The notes under the pieces are model-generated. The model did not search any database. It saw only the letters and a list, made by a program, of their open reading frames with translations, and was not told the DNA's origin. From Tolypothrix sp. NIES-4075 (GTDB lineage Bacteria > Cyanobacteriota > Cyanobacteriia > Cyanobacteriales > Nostocaceae): 29,973 nucleotides of DNA. The number at the start of each line of letters is the position of its first letter. Positions within the stretch are counted from its first letter, which is position 1. A program made the translations under genes and the position numbers. Positions 8,844 to 16,812 of this stretch are shown here, piece by piece. The stretch covers positions 1,311,022 through 1,340,994 of the forward strand of contig NZ_BDUC01000002.1 in assembly GCF_002218085.1 (NCBI RefSeq). The letters are read 5' to 3'.

Positions 8844-10751
8844 ATGACTTACTGCCTCAATCCCAGATGCTCAAAGCCTCTCAACCCTGACGGGACGGTA
8901 TTCTGCCACAGTTGTGGGACAAAATTAATACCGTTGCTCAAAAACCGCTATCGCATCATCCGTCCACTAGGAAGTGGAGGATTTGGTAAAACTTTTTTAG
9001 CAGAGGATGAAGATAAACTTAAAGAACATTGTGTGGTCAAGCAGCTAGCACCGAAAGTATTAGGAACAAGCGCTTTGCTTAAGTCAATGCAGCTTTTTGA
9101 AGATGAAGCACGACAGTTGCAACAGCTAGGAAAAAATCATCCCCAAATTCCCACACTACATGCTTATTTTAATCAGGATAATTGTCTATATTTAGTCCAA
9201 GAATTTATTGAAGGAAAAACTTTAACACAAGAGTTAAACGAACAGGGATGTTTCAGTGAAGAAAAGATTTGGAACTTATTAAAAGAATTATTACCTGTTC
9301 TCAAATTTATTCACGATAATCAGGTAATTCATCGAGATATTAAACCAGATAATATTATCCGTCGTGACAGCGATGGACGATTGGTATTGATTGATTTTGG
9401 CGCTTCCAAGCTAGTAACAAACATCAAAGGACAACAAGGTACGCAGATTGGTACGCATGGGTATAGCCCCTTAGAACAAATAAAATGTGGTGAGGCATAC
9501 CCAGCAAGTGATTTATTTAGTTTGGGGGTTACATGCTTTCATCTGCTGACAGGAATTAACCCATTTGATTTGTATATAAATTCGGGCTATAGCTGGGTAA
9601 CAAACTGGAATAAATACTGTAAAGTTAAGATATCCCAAAAACTTTATCAGGTAGTTAACAAGCTATTAGAAACAGATATTCAGAACCGCTACCAATCAGC
9701 AGATGAAGTTCTGCAATTGCCTCAAATATCACAATCTGTTACTCAACCGCCAAAATCATGGTTTAATTTTCAGTTACCGCTTGCACCCGCGCTATTAGTA
9801 AATAAGAAATGGCTAATATATGTACTTCTATCAGTGTTGGTATTAACCGGATATGTCATTTCGCATAACTTGCCGGATAACCCAACCTTGATTGGACATT
9901 CAGATGAAGTGAATTCCCTTGCTTTTAGCAGCGATGGTATTACCCTTGCCAGTGGTAGCGATGACAAAACTATAAAAATTTGGAACCTGAATAATAAAAA
10001 AGAAATTCGCACCTTTAAAGGGCATTCAAATTTCGTTTATTCTGTTGCTATCAGCCCGGATGGTCAAATTCTTGTCAGTGGCAGTAAAGACAAAACTATC
10101 AAAATCTGGAGTTTGAAAACGGGACAGTTAATAAACACGCTAAATGGGCATAAAGACTTTGTTGATTCCGTTGCCATTAGCCCAGATGGTCAAACTATAG
10201 CTAGTGGTAGTTACGACCATACCATCAAACTCTGGAATCTGAAAACTCTACAGTTAATACGCACCTTTGAAGGACATTCCGCACAAGTTTTATCAGTTGC
10301 CATTAGTCCAGATAATCAAATTCTTATCAGTGGCAGTAAGGACAAAACCATTAAAATGTGGAACTTGAACACAGGACAGGAAATACGCACCATTCAAGCA
10401 CATTCCGGTGATGTGAATGCGATCGCCATTAGTTCTCGTGGGGACATGTTTGCAAGTGCTAGCGATGACAAAACCGTCAAAGTATGGGATTTGAATACAG
10501 GACACGAAATCCGTACTATTGGAATACATTCTGCTGATGTGAATGCGATCGCTTTTAGTCATGATGGTGATAAAATTGCTAGCGGCAGCGATGACAAGAC
10601 TGTAAAAATCTGGAACCTGATGAGTGGAGAGCTACTAGATACCTTAGAAGTGCATAAAAGTGCGGTTTATGCCGTTGCTTTCAGTCCAAATGACAAAACA
10701 CTAGTAAGTGCTGGTGCCGACAAAACTATCAGAATTTGGCATGTTCGGTGA
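8844..10751 (+). CDS. Membrane Ser/Thr protein kinase with zinc motif and seven WD40 repeats
   Basis: 635 aa. Residues 3-27 hold CLNPRCSKP and FCHSCGTKL, a four-cysteine zinc-ribbon typical of cyanobacterial Ser/Thr kinases. The Hanks-type kinase domain follows: glycine loop GSGGFGKTF, the lysine in CVVKQLAP, catalytic VIHRDIKPDNI, LIDFGASK, and GTHGYSPLEQ. A hydrophobic span at about 322-339 (WLIYVLLSVLVLTGYVI) crosses the membrane. From about 351 to the C-terminus are seven WD40 units ending in IWNL, IWSL, LWNL, MWNL, VWDL, IWNL and IWHV, enough for one closed seven-blade propeller, on the far side of the membrane if the kinase is cytoplasmic. The propeller probably senses a partner or ligand. 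Catalytic residues look intact. The ATG at 8844 keeps the first zinc cysteine pair. Confidence 0.93.
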   Translation: MTYCLNPRCSKPLNPDGTVFCHSCGTKLIPLLKNRYRIIRPLGSGGFGKTFLAEDEDKLKEHCVVKQLAPKVLGTSALLKSMQLFEDEARQLQQLGKNHPQIPTLHAYFNQDNCLYLVQEFIEGKTLTQELNEQGCFSEEKIWNLLKELLPVLKFIHDNQVIHRDIKPDNIIRRDSDGRLVLIDFGASKLVTNIKGQQGTQIGTHGYSPLEQIKCGEAYPASDLFSLGVTCFHLLTGINPFDLYINSGYSWVTNWNKYCKVKISQKLYQVVNKLLETDIQNRYQSADEVLQLPQISQSVTQPPKSWFNFQLPLAPALLVNKKWLIYVLLSVLVLTGYVISHNLPDNPTLIGHSDEVNSLAFSSDGITLASGSDDKTIKIWNLNNKKEIRTFKGHSNFVYSVAISPDGQILVSGSKDKTIKIWSLKTGQLINTLNGHKDFVDSVAISPDGQTIASGSYDHTIKLWNLKTLQLIRTFEGHSAQVLSVAISPDNQILISGSKDKTIKMWNLNTGQEIRTIQAHSGDVNAIAISSRGDMFASASDDKTVKVWDLNTGHEIRTIGIHSADVNAIAFSHDGDKIASGSDDKTVKIWNLMSGELLDTLEVHKSAVYAVAFSPNDKTLVSAGADKTIRIWHVR

Positions 10752-10865
10752 AGCAGTACAGAACTATCATCCAACAAATCCAGCAATAATGGGCAGCACC
10801 CACCCGAAGAAGTAGCGAGAGAAGGGTAGAATAATCGTTATTTGCGTAGCTTTGCAAGACTAACT

Positions 10866-11606
10866 ATGACAATGCATTCTTCCCTGCAACGTGCATTTAC
10901 TAACCGCAGCGCTTTAAAAGTTATCAGCGGTTTAAATAACTTTGATGCCGATCGCACAGCCGCTATTGTTAAAGCAGCCGATCTCGGTGGTGCTACTTTT
11001 GTTGATATTGCCGCAGATCCAGCTTTGGTTGAATTAGCTAAAAGTTTGACAAAATTACCGATTTGTGTATCAGCAGTAGAACCCGAAAAATTTGTTCAAG
11101 CTGTTGCTGCTGGTGCTGATTTAATTGAAATCGGCAATTTTGATTCTTTCTATGCTCAAGGACGCCGTTTTGAAGCTGAGGAAGTTTTAGCCCTAACTCG
11201 CGAAACTCGCGCCTTGCTGCCAGAAATAACCTTATCTGTTACCGTTCCCCACATCCTGACGCTGGATAAACAGGTACAGCTAGCCGAGGAATTGGTAAAA
11301 GCTGGTGCTGACATCATCCAAACCGAAGGTGGTACTAGCAGTCAACCCACACACCCCGGAACTCTGGGATTAATTGAAAAAGCTGCTCCCACCTTGGCAG
11401 CAGCTTATGAAATTTCTCGTGTAGTATCAGTGCCAGTATTGTGTGCTTCCGGCATTTCTAACGTCACAGTTCCATTAGCGATCGCTAGCGGTGCAGCTGG
11501 TGTTGGCGTCGGTTCTGCCATCAATCAACTTAATAGCGAAGTGGCAATGATTGCTGCTGTGCGCGGCTTGGTGGAAGCTTTAGCAAAAACTGCCCTCACC
11601 CTATAA
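10866..11606 (+). CDS. Ycf23/DUF561 family protein
   Basis: 246 aa from ATG at 10866; an ATG two codons later (10872) is equally possible, and an upstream TTG at 10844 would add 8 unusual residues. The protein is a TIM-barrel-like Ycf23 homologue, a family kept in cyanobacteria and some red-algal plastids: ALKVISGLNNFD, AADLGGATFVDIAADP, PICVSAVEPE, GADLIEIGNFDSFY, TVPHILTLDKQ, LVKAGADIIQTEGGTSS and LCASGISNVTVPLAIASGAAGVGVGSAIN. The last segment resembles phosphate-binding loops of barrel enzymes that use nucleotide or phosphosugar ligands. No function is established to my knowledge. A hairpin with downstream T-rich sequence follows 20 bp after the stop. Confidence 0.88.
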   Translation: MTMHSSLQRAFTNRSALKVISGLNNFDADRTAAIVKAADLGGATFVDIAADPALVELAKSLTKLPICVSAVEPEKFVQAVAAGADLIEIGNFDSFYAQGRRFEAEEVLALTRETRALLPEITLSVTVPHILTLDKQVQLAEELVKAGADIIQTEGGTSSQPTHPGTLGLIEKAAPTLAAAYEISRVVSVPVLCASGISNVTVPLAIASGAAGVGVGSAINQLNSEVAMIAAVRGLVEALAKTALTL

Positions 11607-11626
11607 GGGTGGGGCTATAGGAACAA

Positions 11627-11662
11627 AGCCCACCTTCGTGGGCTAAAATTATTTGATTTTTT
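11627..11662 (+). terminator. Candidate terminator after the Ycf23-like gene
   Basis: Perfect 7-bp stem AGCCCAC / GTGGGCT with CTTC loop (11627-11644), then AAAATTATTTGATTTTTT. The T-run is a few bases away from the stem, so termination strength is uncertain. Confidence 0.5.
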
Positions 11663-11664
11663 CT

Positions 11665-11820
11665 GTATTTAGCCTACGTTCGCGTTGGCGTTCGCCCTTG
11701 GCGTTGCCGCAGGCTAGCCTCTCGTTCGCGCAGCGTCTTTGACAGGAGAAGAGAAGCGTGTGCCTTAGGACAAGGTGTTCCTCGTTTGTGTAGCCGCGAC
11801 TTCTAGCCTGTAGGCACTTT
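11665..11820. repeat. GC-rich interspersed repeat region
   Basis: Repetitive words such as TTCGCGTTGGCGTTCGCC, GGCGTTGCCGCAGGCTAG and CTCGTTCGCGCAGCGTC, typical of dispersed intergenic repeats in Nostoc-like genomes. No open frame of note. It lies between convergent genes. Confidence 0.55.
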
Positions 11821-11823
11821 TAT

Positions 11824-12972
11824 TTACGCCAAACAATCCTTCAAGGCATAAATTACCTGATCTTGCTGTTGTTGTGAAAGTTCTGGGAACATGGGCAAAG
11901 ATAAAACCTCATTGCAGGTTTGTTCTGCAACAGGCAATTGTCCTGGTTGATAGCCCAGGCTTTGATAAACTGGCTGTAAATGCAAAGGGTGGGGATAGTA
12001 AATCATTGTACTTACACCCAAAGATTGCAAAGAGTCGCGAACCCAGTCGCGATGTTTGGCGCTAATACCATTTCGCCCTTCAGATAATACAAGAATTGTG
12101 TATTGATTCCAAACCCCTGAACCACCAGTTAATTCTTGAGGGGGGATGATACCAGGAATTGATGTGAGTAACTGATGGTAACGTTGGGCGATCGCTCGTC
12201 TCTGATTATTCCAAGTATCAAGATAACGTAGTTTAATCTGAAGAATAGCGGCTTGTAAAGCATCCAAGCGACTATTTACACCTGTTTCTTCGTGAATATA
12301 GCGAGTTCTACTACCATGTTCTTTTAATACTCGCAATTTTGCCGCAATTTCTGGATCATTAGTTGTTATCGCTCCCCCATCACCGCAACCACCAAGATTT
12401 TTAGTTGGGTAGAAACTAAAGCAACCGATGTGTCCAATGCTTCCTACTCTTTGCCCTGCCCAACTTGCGCCTGTAGATTGAGCGCAATCTTCAATTACTA
12501 TGAGATTGTGAACTTTGGCTAAATCCATCAAAGCAGTCATATCCACAGGTTGTCCAAACAAATGAACTGGGATAATTGCCTTTGTTTTTGGTGTAATTGC
12601 CGCTGCTATTTGCTGCAAATCTAAATTATAGGTAGTAGCGTCAATATCAACGAAAACTGGCTTTGCACCCACAGCGCAGACAACTTCTGATGTCGCAATA
12701 AAAGTAAAAGGTGTTGTAATCACTTCGTCCCCCGAACCAATTCCCAAGGCTCGTAAAGCTAAGTAGAGTGCATCAGTCCCAGAGTTACAACTTACACATT
12801 GATTCACACCATGATAAGCGGCAAACTGTTGCTCAAAGCTGGCAACTACAGAACCGCCTATATAACGTCCAGAAGCCAAAAGTTCTAAAACAGCCGCACT
12901 CACTTCTGCTTCAATGGTGCTGTATTGCTGCTTGTTATCAAAGGCAGGGACAGAATTTATGCTTTGGATCAT
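11824..12972 (-). CDS. DegT/DnrJ/EryC1/StrS-family PLP aminotransferase
   Basis: 382 aa, family length. Recognisable blocks in order: ELLASGRYIGGSVVASFEQQFAAY, CVSCNSGTDALYLALRALGI, GDEVITTPFTFIAT, IIPVHLFGQPVDM, VIEDCAQSTGA (Asp that contacts the PLP ring nitrogen), and FSFYPTKNLGGCGDGGAI with the PLP-binding lysine near residue 190, then GVNSRLDALQAAIL. Members make amino sugars for cell-envelope glycans or modify secondary metabolites by transamination of a keto sugar; some are dehydratases or sensors. No sugar-nucleotide genes stand beside it, so the substrate is open. It is divergent from the FetB-like gene across a 337-bp spacer and convergent with the Ycf23 gene. Confidence 0.92.
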   Translation of the reverse strand: MIQSINSVPAFDNKQQYSTIEAEVSAAVLELLASGRYIGGSVVASFEQQFAAYHGVNQCVSCNSGTDALYLALRALGIGSGDEVITTPFTFIATSEVVCAVGAKPVFVDIDATTYNLDLQQIAAAITPKTKAIIPVHLFGQPVDMTALMDLAKVHNLIVIEDCAQSTGASWAGQRVGSIGHIGCFSFYPTKNLGGCGDGGAITTNDPEIAAKLRVLKEHGSRTRYIHEETGVNSRLDALQAAILQIKLRYLDTWNNQRRAIAQRYHQLLTSIPGIIPPQELTGGSGVWNQYTILVLSEGRNGISAKHRDWVRDSLQSLGVSTMIYYPHPLHLQPVYQSLGYQPGQLPVAEQTCNEVLSLPMFPELSQQQQDQVIYALKDCLA

Positions 12973-13155
12973 GAGTTTTCATTTTATTTGAATATTGGTG
13001 ACTGGGGATTAGGGACGCTTGGACTGTAAAAAATGATGACATAATTCGGCTTTAATCCCTAATTCCCAATCGCTGCACGAAACACTTTGACGGTCAATTT
13101 TTGCGCTTTTGAATTGTTGATCGAAAAGCTATTAAAGACTGTCGAATAGAAACCG

Positions 13156-13179
13156 CCTAAGTAAAGGTTTTTACTTAGG
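13156..13179. promoter_or_regulatory. Perfect 10-bp hairpin in a divergent spacer
   Basis: CCTAAGTAAA, loop GGTT, TTTACTTAGG. It sits in the 337-bp gap (12973-13309) between the divergent aminotransferase and FetB-like genes, so it is upstream of both. It could be an operator-like dyad or an RNA hairpin. Nothing else in the gap has clear gene content. Confidence 0.4.
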
Positions 13180-13309
13180 TTTATAATTGGTAAAGCTACC
13201 AATCGTAGGCATAAAGGGTGATATATATCAACCAAGATCCAACACCTTGAATTAAAGTTCCAAGTGTGTAGGCGAATGAGCAAAAAAAACTTCAAAAGGT
13301 AGAAAATCC

Positions 13310-14086
13310 ATGCAGGATTTAATCAAGTTGGATTTGGTTGATTTGGTTATGGCTGTGGGATTAATGGCGATCGCCATTGGTTTATCTGCGCTTTCGAGAC
13401 TAGGACTAGAATTAAACTTAGCCCTCGCTACCGGGAGAACCATCCTACAACTACTTGTGTTGGGATACGTTTTAGACTTCATCTTTGCTTTTAATAACCC
13501 TTGGGCAGTTTTGGGGATTTTGGCAATAATGCTGACGATAGCAGCGATTGTCGCACGAAATCGCATCAGTCAGAAAATACCTCAGGTTTTGCCATTAGTC
13601 TGGGGAGCAATTTTCATCAGCACTTTTATCACACTGTTTTACACCAACTTCTTAATTATTCAACCAGATAGATGGTATGAACCGCAGTATTTGGTTCCTT
13701 TGGGGGGGATAATCTTAGGTAATGCCATGAATGCAGCAGCGATCGCCGGGGAACGCCTTGTTAGTACGATTAACTCCAGCCACCTAGAAATTGAAACCCA
13801 CCTAAGCTTAGGGGCAACACCTATGCAAGCAATTACTCAATACCGCAAAGACGCCATCAAAGCCGGATTAATTCCCACTTTAAATCAGATGACGCTTATT
13901 GGTATGGTCGCACTACCACCAATCACCACCGGACAGTTGCTAGGTGGAGTTAGACCCCTTGATGCTGTATCATACGAAATTTTGATTATATTCGCGATCG
14001 CCTTCACCAACTTGCTGACAACTCTGTTAATTACTCGCGGTTTGTGTCGCCAGTTTTTTAACTCCACCGCACAGCTGGTGAGGTGA
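13310..14086 (+). CDS. FetB/UPF0014-family ABC transporter permease
   Basis: 258 aa, the family length, with about seven hydrophobic spans. Conserved blocks: ALATGRTILQLLVLGYVLDFIF, VLGILAIMLTIAAIVARNRI, LVPLGGIILGNAMNAAAIAGERL, a cytoplasmic coupling segment (HLEIETHLSLGATPMQAI), then QMTLIGMVALPPITTGQLLGGVRP. In E. coli FetAB (YbbL/YbbM) exports iron and eases oxidative stress; some family members are called metal resistance proteins. The ATPase partner FetA is not next to it, so it either works with a gene elsewhere or with a shared ATPase. ATG at 13310 is preceded by a weak AAAGGTAG. Transported substrate is inferred from the family only. Confidence 0.88.
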   Translation: MQDLIKLDLVDLVMAVGLMAIAIGLSALSRLGLELNLALATGRTILQLLVLGYVLDFIFAFNNPWAVLGILAIMLTIAAIVARNRISQKIPQVLPLVWGAIFISTFITLFYTNFLIIQPDRWYEPQYLVPLGGIILGNAMNAAAIAGERLVSTINSSHLEIETHLSLGATPMQAITQYRKDAIKAGLIPTLNQMTLIGMVALPPITTGQLLGGVRPLDAVSYEILIIFAIAFTNLLTTLLITRGLCRQFFNSTAQLVR

Positions 14087-14201
14087 GGGGGAGTGGGGGA
14101 GGGGAGGAGAGGGGGAGACAAGGGGCTTTCTTGCAGGGGGAGTTTACCTCCTCGTCTTCGTTGTCTTCCCCATCTCCCCCCCTCTCCTCCTCTCCCCCTC
14201 C
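14087..14201. repeat. Purine/pyrimidine-rich imperfect inverted repeat between convergent genes
   Basis: The left arm (about 14089-14120) is G/A-rich (GGGGGAGTGGGGGAGGGGAG) and the right arm (about 14159-14203) is C/T-rich (CTCCCCCCCTCTCCTCCTCT). The arms are imperfectly complementary, down to GAGACAA and TTGTCTTC. A transcript would fold into a long hairpin; the G-rich strand could form a quadruplex. Likely works as a two-way terminator. Confidence 0.6.
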
Positions 14202-15965
14202 CTAACCTTGGGGCGATCGCGTATGCACTACTTGACCTTGGGCATCATAGACGATTAAAGGTAGGTTAGCGTTTTCACTAATGGCACTTAATGCTTCTTG
14301 CAATACTTGCAAATGATTAGTGATACCAGCAAAAGAACTTGGGTCTTGAGGATTGGCGTTAGCTAAACTATTTTGCAGTGCTTGTTCATACTCAGCGGTG
14401 ATTTTGACGGTAATTCCTTTGTTGTTTATGGTGAAGGTGCAAATCCGAATTTGACTAGAACAAGTTTTCGCCAAGTCTGTACGGGTTTGTTGCAAATTAA
14501 GCGCTATTTCGGCTTGTTGTTCTGCTTGTTTGAAGGCATTTGCATAAGGTTCAATCAAAAGTTGCGCCTGTGAATAATAAAAGCTCTCAGATCGAATCTG
14601 TTTGACGGTGTTCAAAGCCAGATACCAGTTTGCCCGCGCTGCTTGCCATTGATTTTGTTGCTCATATGCTTTAGCTTGGTTGGCTGTGTTAATAGCTTGT
14701 TGATAATTTTTTGCAGCTAATTCTTCAATAGTTGCGCGATCGCGTGCGGTTGCTAGTTTCGGTCTATAATCAGCTAGGAGATTTTGTGCTTCTTCGTATT
14801 CTGGGCTAGTCTGAGGAATAATTCTTAAGGCATTAACTACTACCTGCCAAGTAGACTGCACTTTTTGCAAGTCTTTAAGAGATTTAACTTTAGTTTCCCA
14901 CTGTGTAGCTACATTAGCTACAGATTTTGCTGCTGCTAATTTTTTAGACCATTTTTCTTCATTAAGTAACTGCTGATTTACAGTTTGCAATCTCAGGCGA
15001 TACAAGTATAATTTTCTCTGCACCACTCCATAAAGTTCGTTTTCCGGATTGATACTTTCTAATGGTGCGATCGCCTGTCGCCAAAGTTGTTGTTTATTAT
15101 GTAGTTCTCGTATATTATTTACCGGAGTTTGAGTTTCTAGCTCTGCTAAAGATGCTGATTGCAAAGCTTTGAGAACCAACTTAATTTTTTCTGACTGCCC
15201 TGATAAACTTGTAGAAAGTTGCTCTGCTTCTTGGTGTCGTGGAGACCAAGCCGGAATGTTTTTTAAAGCGGTGCTGGCTGTTTCAAATTGCGTGTCCAGC
15301 TTTGCTAACTCTTCAACAGACCTAGCGTTGCGCGTTAATTGCTGGGATGATTTTTGTAAAGAAGCCGCTGTTTGTATCTCTTTACACTGAGACATTACAC
15401 AAGGACGAGTCAACAAGTAAGCACTGATGCCAAACAATGCAATTGCTGACAAAGCAGCACCCACTATAATCGGTTTGACTGAGGGCGATCGCTTTAATGT
15501 TGTCACATAAGACAAATCCGGCGCATCCGCCATCGGGTCAAACGCTTCCTCTTCAGTGGATGCAGAATAAGTTACATAACAAGAGGGTTCCGAGGGTTCC
15601 GAGGGTTCCGAGGCAGATGAGAAAGTAATTTCTTCCCTTGTCCCCTTGTCCCCAAGTCGTCCCCCCACTTCCACTATCAGAGAATGCTTTATGTAAGGAA
15701 GTTTCTCGCCGGCGACTCTGAGAAATATTTCTACTTGTTGCTTTCTGTAACCCGGAAGTGATTCAAGTGCTTCCTCTAGTACTGCGAAAACTTGCTGGGT
15801 ATGAGTTGTCACACCTAGAGGATGTTCAGTTAGAATCATTAGCTGGTCATTTTTGACAGCACACTTAACCTGGAAAACTTCACCAGATAAGACTTCTGCA
15901 CGTAAGTGTTCCTGCAAGATTGTTGCCAAAAGCTGTAAATCTTCTTGCTGGACTTCTACTTTCAT
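14202..15965 (-). CDS. Single-pass membrane protein of unknown function with coiled-coil region
   Basis: 587 aa from ATG at 15965; the frame is open 46 codons further up to 16103, but those residues look unlike the rest and a GGGATAG stretch precedes the chosen ATG. Residues 1-105 form a compact domain (MKVEVQQEDLQLLATILQEHL, then LMILTEHPLGVTTHTQQVF). A poorly conserved linker follows with three Ser-Glu-Pro units encoded by a 9-bp repeat. A hydrophobic span at about 165-186 (IIVGAALSAIALFGISAYLL) crosses the membrane. Residues about 200-500 are helical, rich in Gln, Ala and Leu, with regular tryptophans and TPR-like spacing. The last 90 residues contain a cysteine pair (CSSQIRIC) and a small folded-looking tail. 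I do not recognise the family. Convergent with the FetB-like gene. Confidence 0.8.
   Translation of the reverse strand: MKVEVQQEDLQLLATILQEHLRAEVLSGEVFQVKCAVKNDQLMILTEHPLGVTTHTQQVFAVLEEALESLPGYRKQQVEIFLRVAGEKLPYIKHSLIVEVGGRLGDKGTREEITFSSASEPSEPSEPSCYVTYSASTEEEAFDPMADAPDLSYVTTLKRSPSVKPIIVGAALSAIALFGISAYLLTRPCVMSQCKEIQTAASLQKSSQQLTRNARSVEELAKLDTQFETASTALKNIPAWSPRHQEAEQLSTSLSGQSEKIKLVLKALQSASLAELETQTPVNNIRELHNKQQLWRQAIAPLESINPENELYGVVQRKLYLYRLRLQTVNQQLLNEEKWSKKLAAAKSVANVATQWETKVKSLKDLQKVQSTWQVVVNALRIIPQTSPEYEEAQNLLADYRPKLATARDRATIEELAAKNYQQAINTANQAKAYEQQNQWQAARANWYLALNTVKQIRSESFYYSQAQLLIEPYANAFKQAEQQAEIALNLQQTRTDLAKTCSSQIRICTFTINNKGITVKITAEYEQALQNSLANANPQDPSSFAGITNHLQVLQEALSAISENANLPLIVYDAQGQVVHTRSPQG
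15583..15613. repeat. 9-bp coding repeat
   Basis: GAGGGTTCC three times in a row (15583-15609) plus a partial unit. On the coding strand it gives three Ser-Glu-Pro units in the linker before the membrane span of the unknown protein. Confidence 0.85.
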
Positions 15966-16323
15966 AGATCTATCCCGCTGGTCTTCTATATTGTTTTTAC
16001 TATTTTCGAGTGTATAGAATGAATAACTTCCGTTTTTTGATTGCAAATGCACAGTTTGATCAACCACAGCCTTAAAGTCCCAACGAACAACTTTGTAACA
16101 CAACTTACGATTTTTTAGTAAAAATTAAAATAAAAGAAAAATCTCAGAAAACTCAATAATTCTTAAATATCGGGTTTTAACGTTTGGTTGTTGACTATTG
16201 ACCGCAAATGTGAATAGGCTTTTTGTCCCTGATTAAGAAGCCTTGAATTTCAAAGAAAGCAAATCGTTTCATCAAACGAATCATGACTGTAAAGGTGTTG
16301 TTTGAGAAATAGTAAAATATTAG

Positions 16324-16440
16324 TCACTCCGCTTCTAGCTCTAAAGGAATAGATTCGCTCTGAGCTTTTGTAGAAGCCACAGGAACAAAGCAGGTAAATC
16401 CTACAATTGCAACTAAGGATTTCAGCCAAAGTAGTCGCAC
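16324..16440 (-). CDS. 38-aa secreted or membrane peptide
   Basis: GTG start at 16440 with a consensus ribosome-binding site AGGAGG at 16448-16453 and 7-nt spacing; this pair decides the start. An in-frame ATG at 16461 exists, but the ribosome-binding site lies inside it. The peptide begins with MRLLWLKSLVAIVGFTCF, a textbook signal peptide (basic N-region, hydrophobic core), followed by a VASTKAQS cleavage-like site and an acidic tail ending in LELEAE. A mature product of about 12 residues would remain if cleaved after STKA. A promoter-like pair lies upstream (16512-16540). It is 359 bp upstream of the 587-aa membrane protein gene on the same strand, but no link is shown. I do not recognise a family. 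Real translation is likely but unproven. Confidence 0.55.
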   Translation of the reverse strand: MRLLWLKSLVAIVGFTCFVPVASTKAQSESIPLELEAE

Positions 16441-16511
16441 AAGTATTCCTCCTATGAGCATTTTTACTGCATTCAATGTGGCAAGAAAACGTACACTAGC
16501 TACCGTAGTTA

Positions 16512-16540
16512 ATTTTATCGTGAGAATGCGGTAGTAACAA
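16512..16540 (-). promoter_or_regulatory. Sigma-70-type promoter for the small peptide gene
   Basis: On the minus strand TTGTTA (16540-16535), a 17-bp spacer, and TAAAAT (16517-16512). The predicted start lies about 65 nt before the GTG start of the 38-aa peptide. The rest of the 16104-16746 gap holds an AACTGCT/AGCAGTT hairpin near 16563 and no other gene I can support. Confidence 0.4.
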
Positions 16541-16812
16541 AATTATCCCAATAGAAGGCAAAAACTGCTTGAGCAGTTCTGTTACAAGAAAATGCTGGTT
16601 ATCTTAAATGCTGTCGATTTTACTGAGAAAATTAGTTATGTATTCTTGACATTACCAGAATAGATTTGCTATTGTCAGCAATTTGCTTCATGTACTAATT
16701 GGATAAAATTAATGAGAGAAAAAAAATGTTTATAGCCAATTAAGGCTTGATGCGTGCAATTCATTTGCAGCGAAGACACTTTTTGGAAGTAGCTATACAA
16801 GGTGCTTATTTT

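Noticed and set aside
13059..13295. 78-aa minus-strand frame in the divergent spacer
   Set aside because: Composition is atypical (many Phe, Leu, Asn), it contains a perfect hairpin, and there is no start signal.
15966..16103. 46-codon N-terminal extension of the 587-aa membrane protein
   Set aside because: Not in keeping with the compact domain starting at ATG 15965, and no ribosome-binding site at 16103.
16555..16590. AACTGCT/AGCAGTT hairpin with a T-run on the minus strand as a terminator
   Set aside because: No minus-strand gene ends upstream of it, so a terminator role is not supported.
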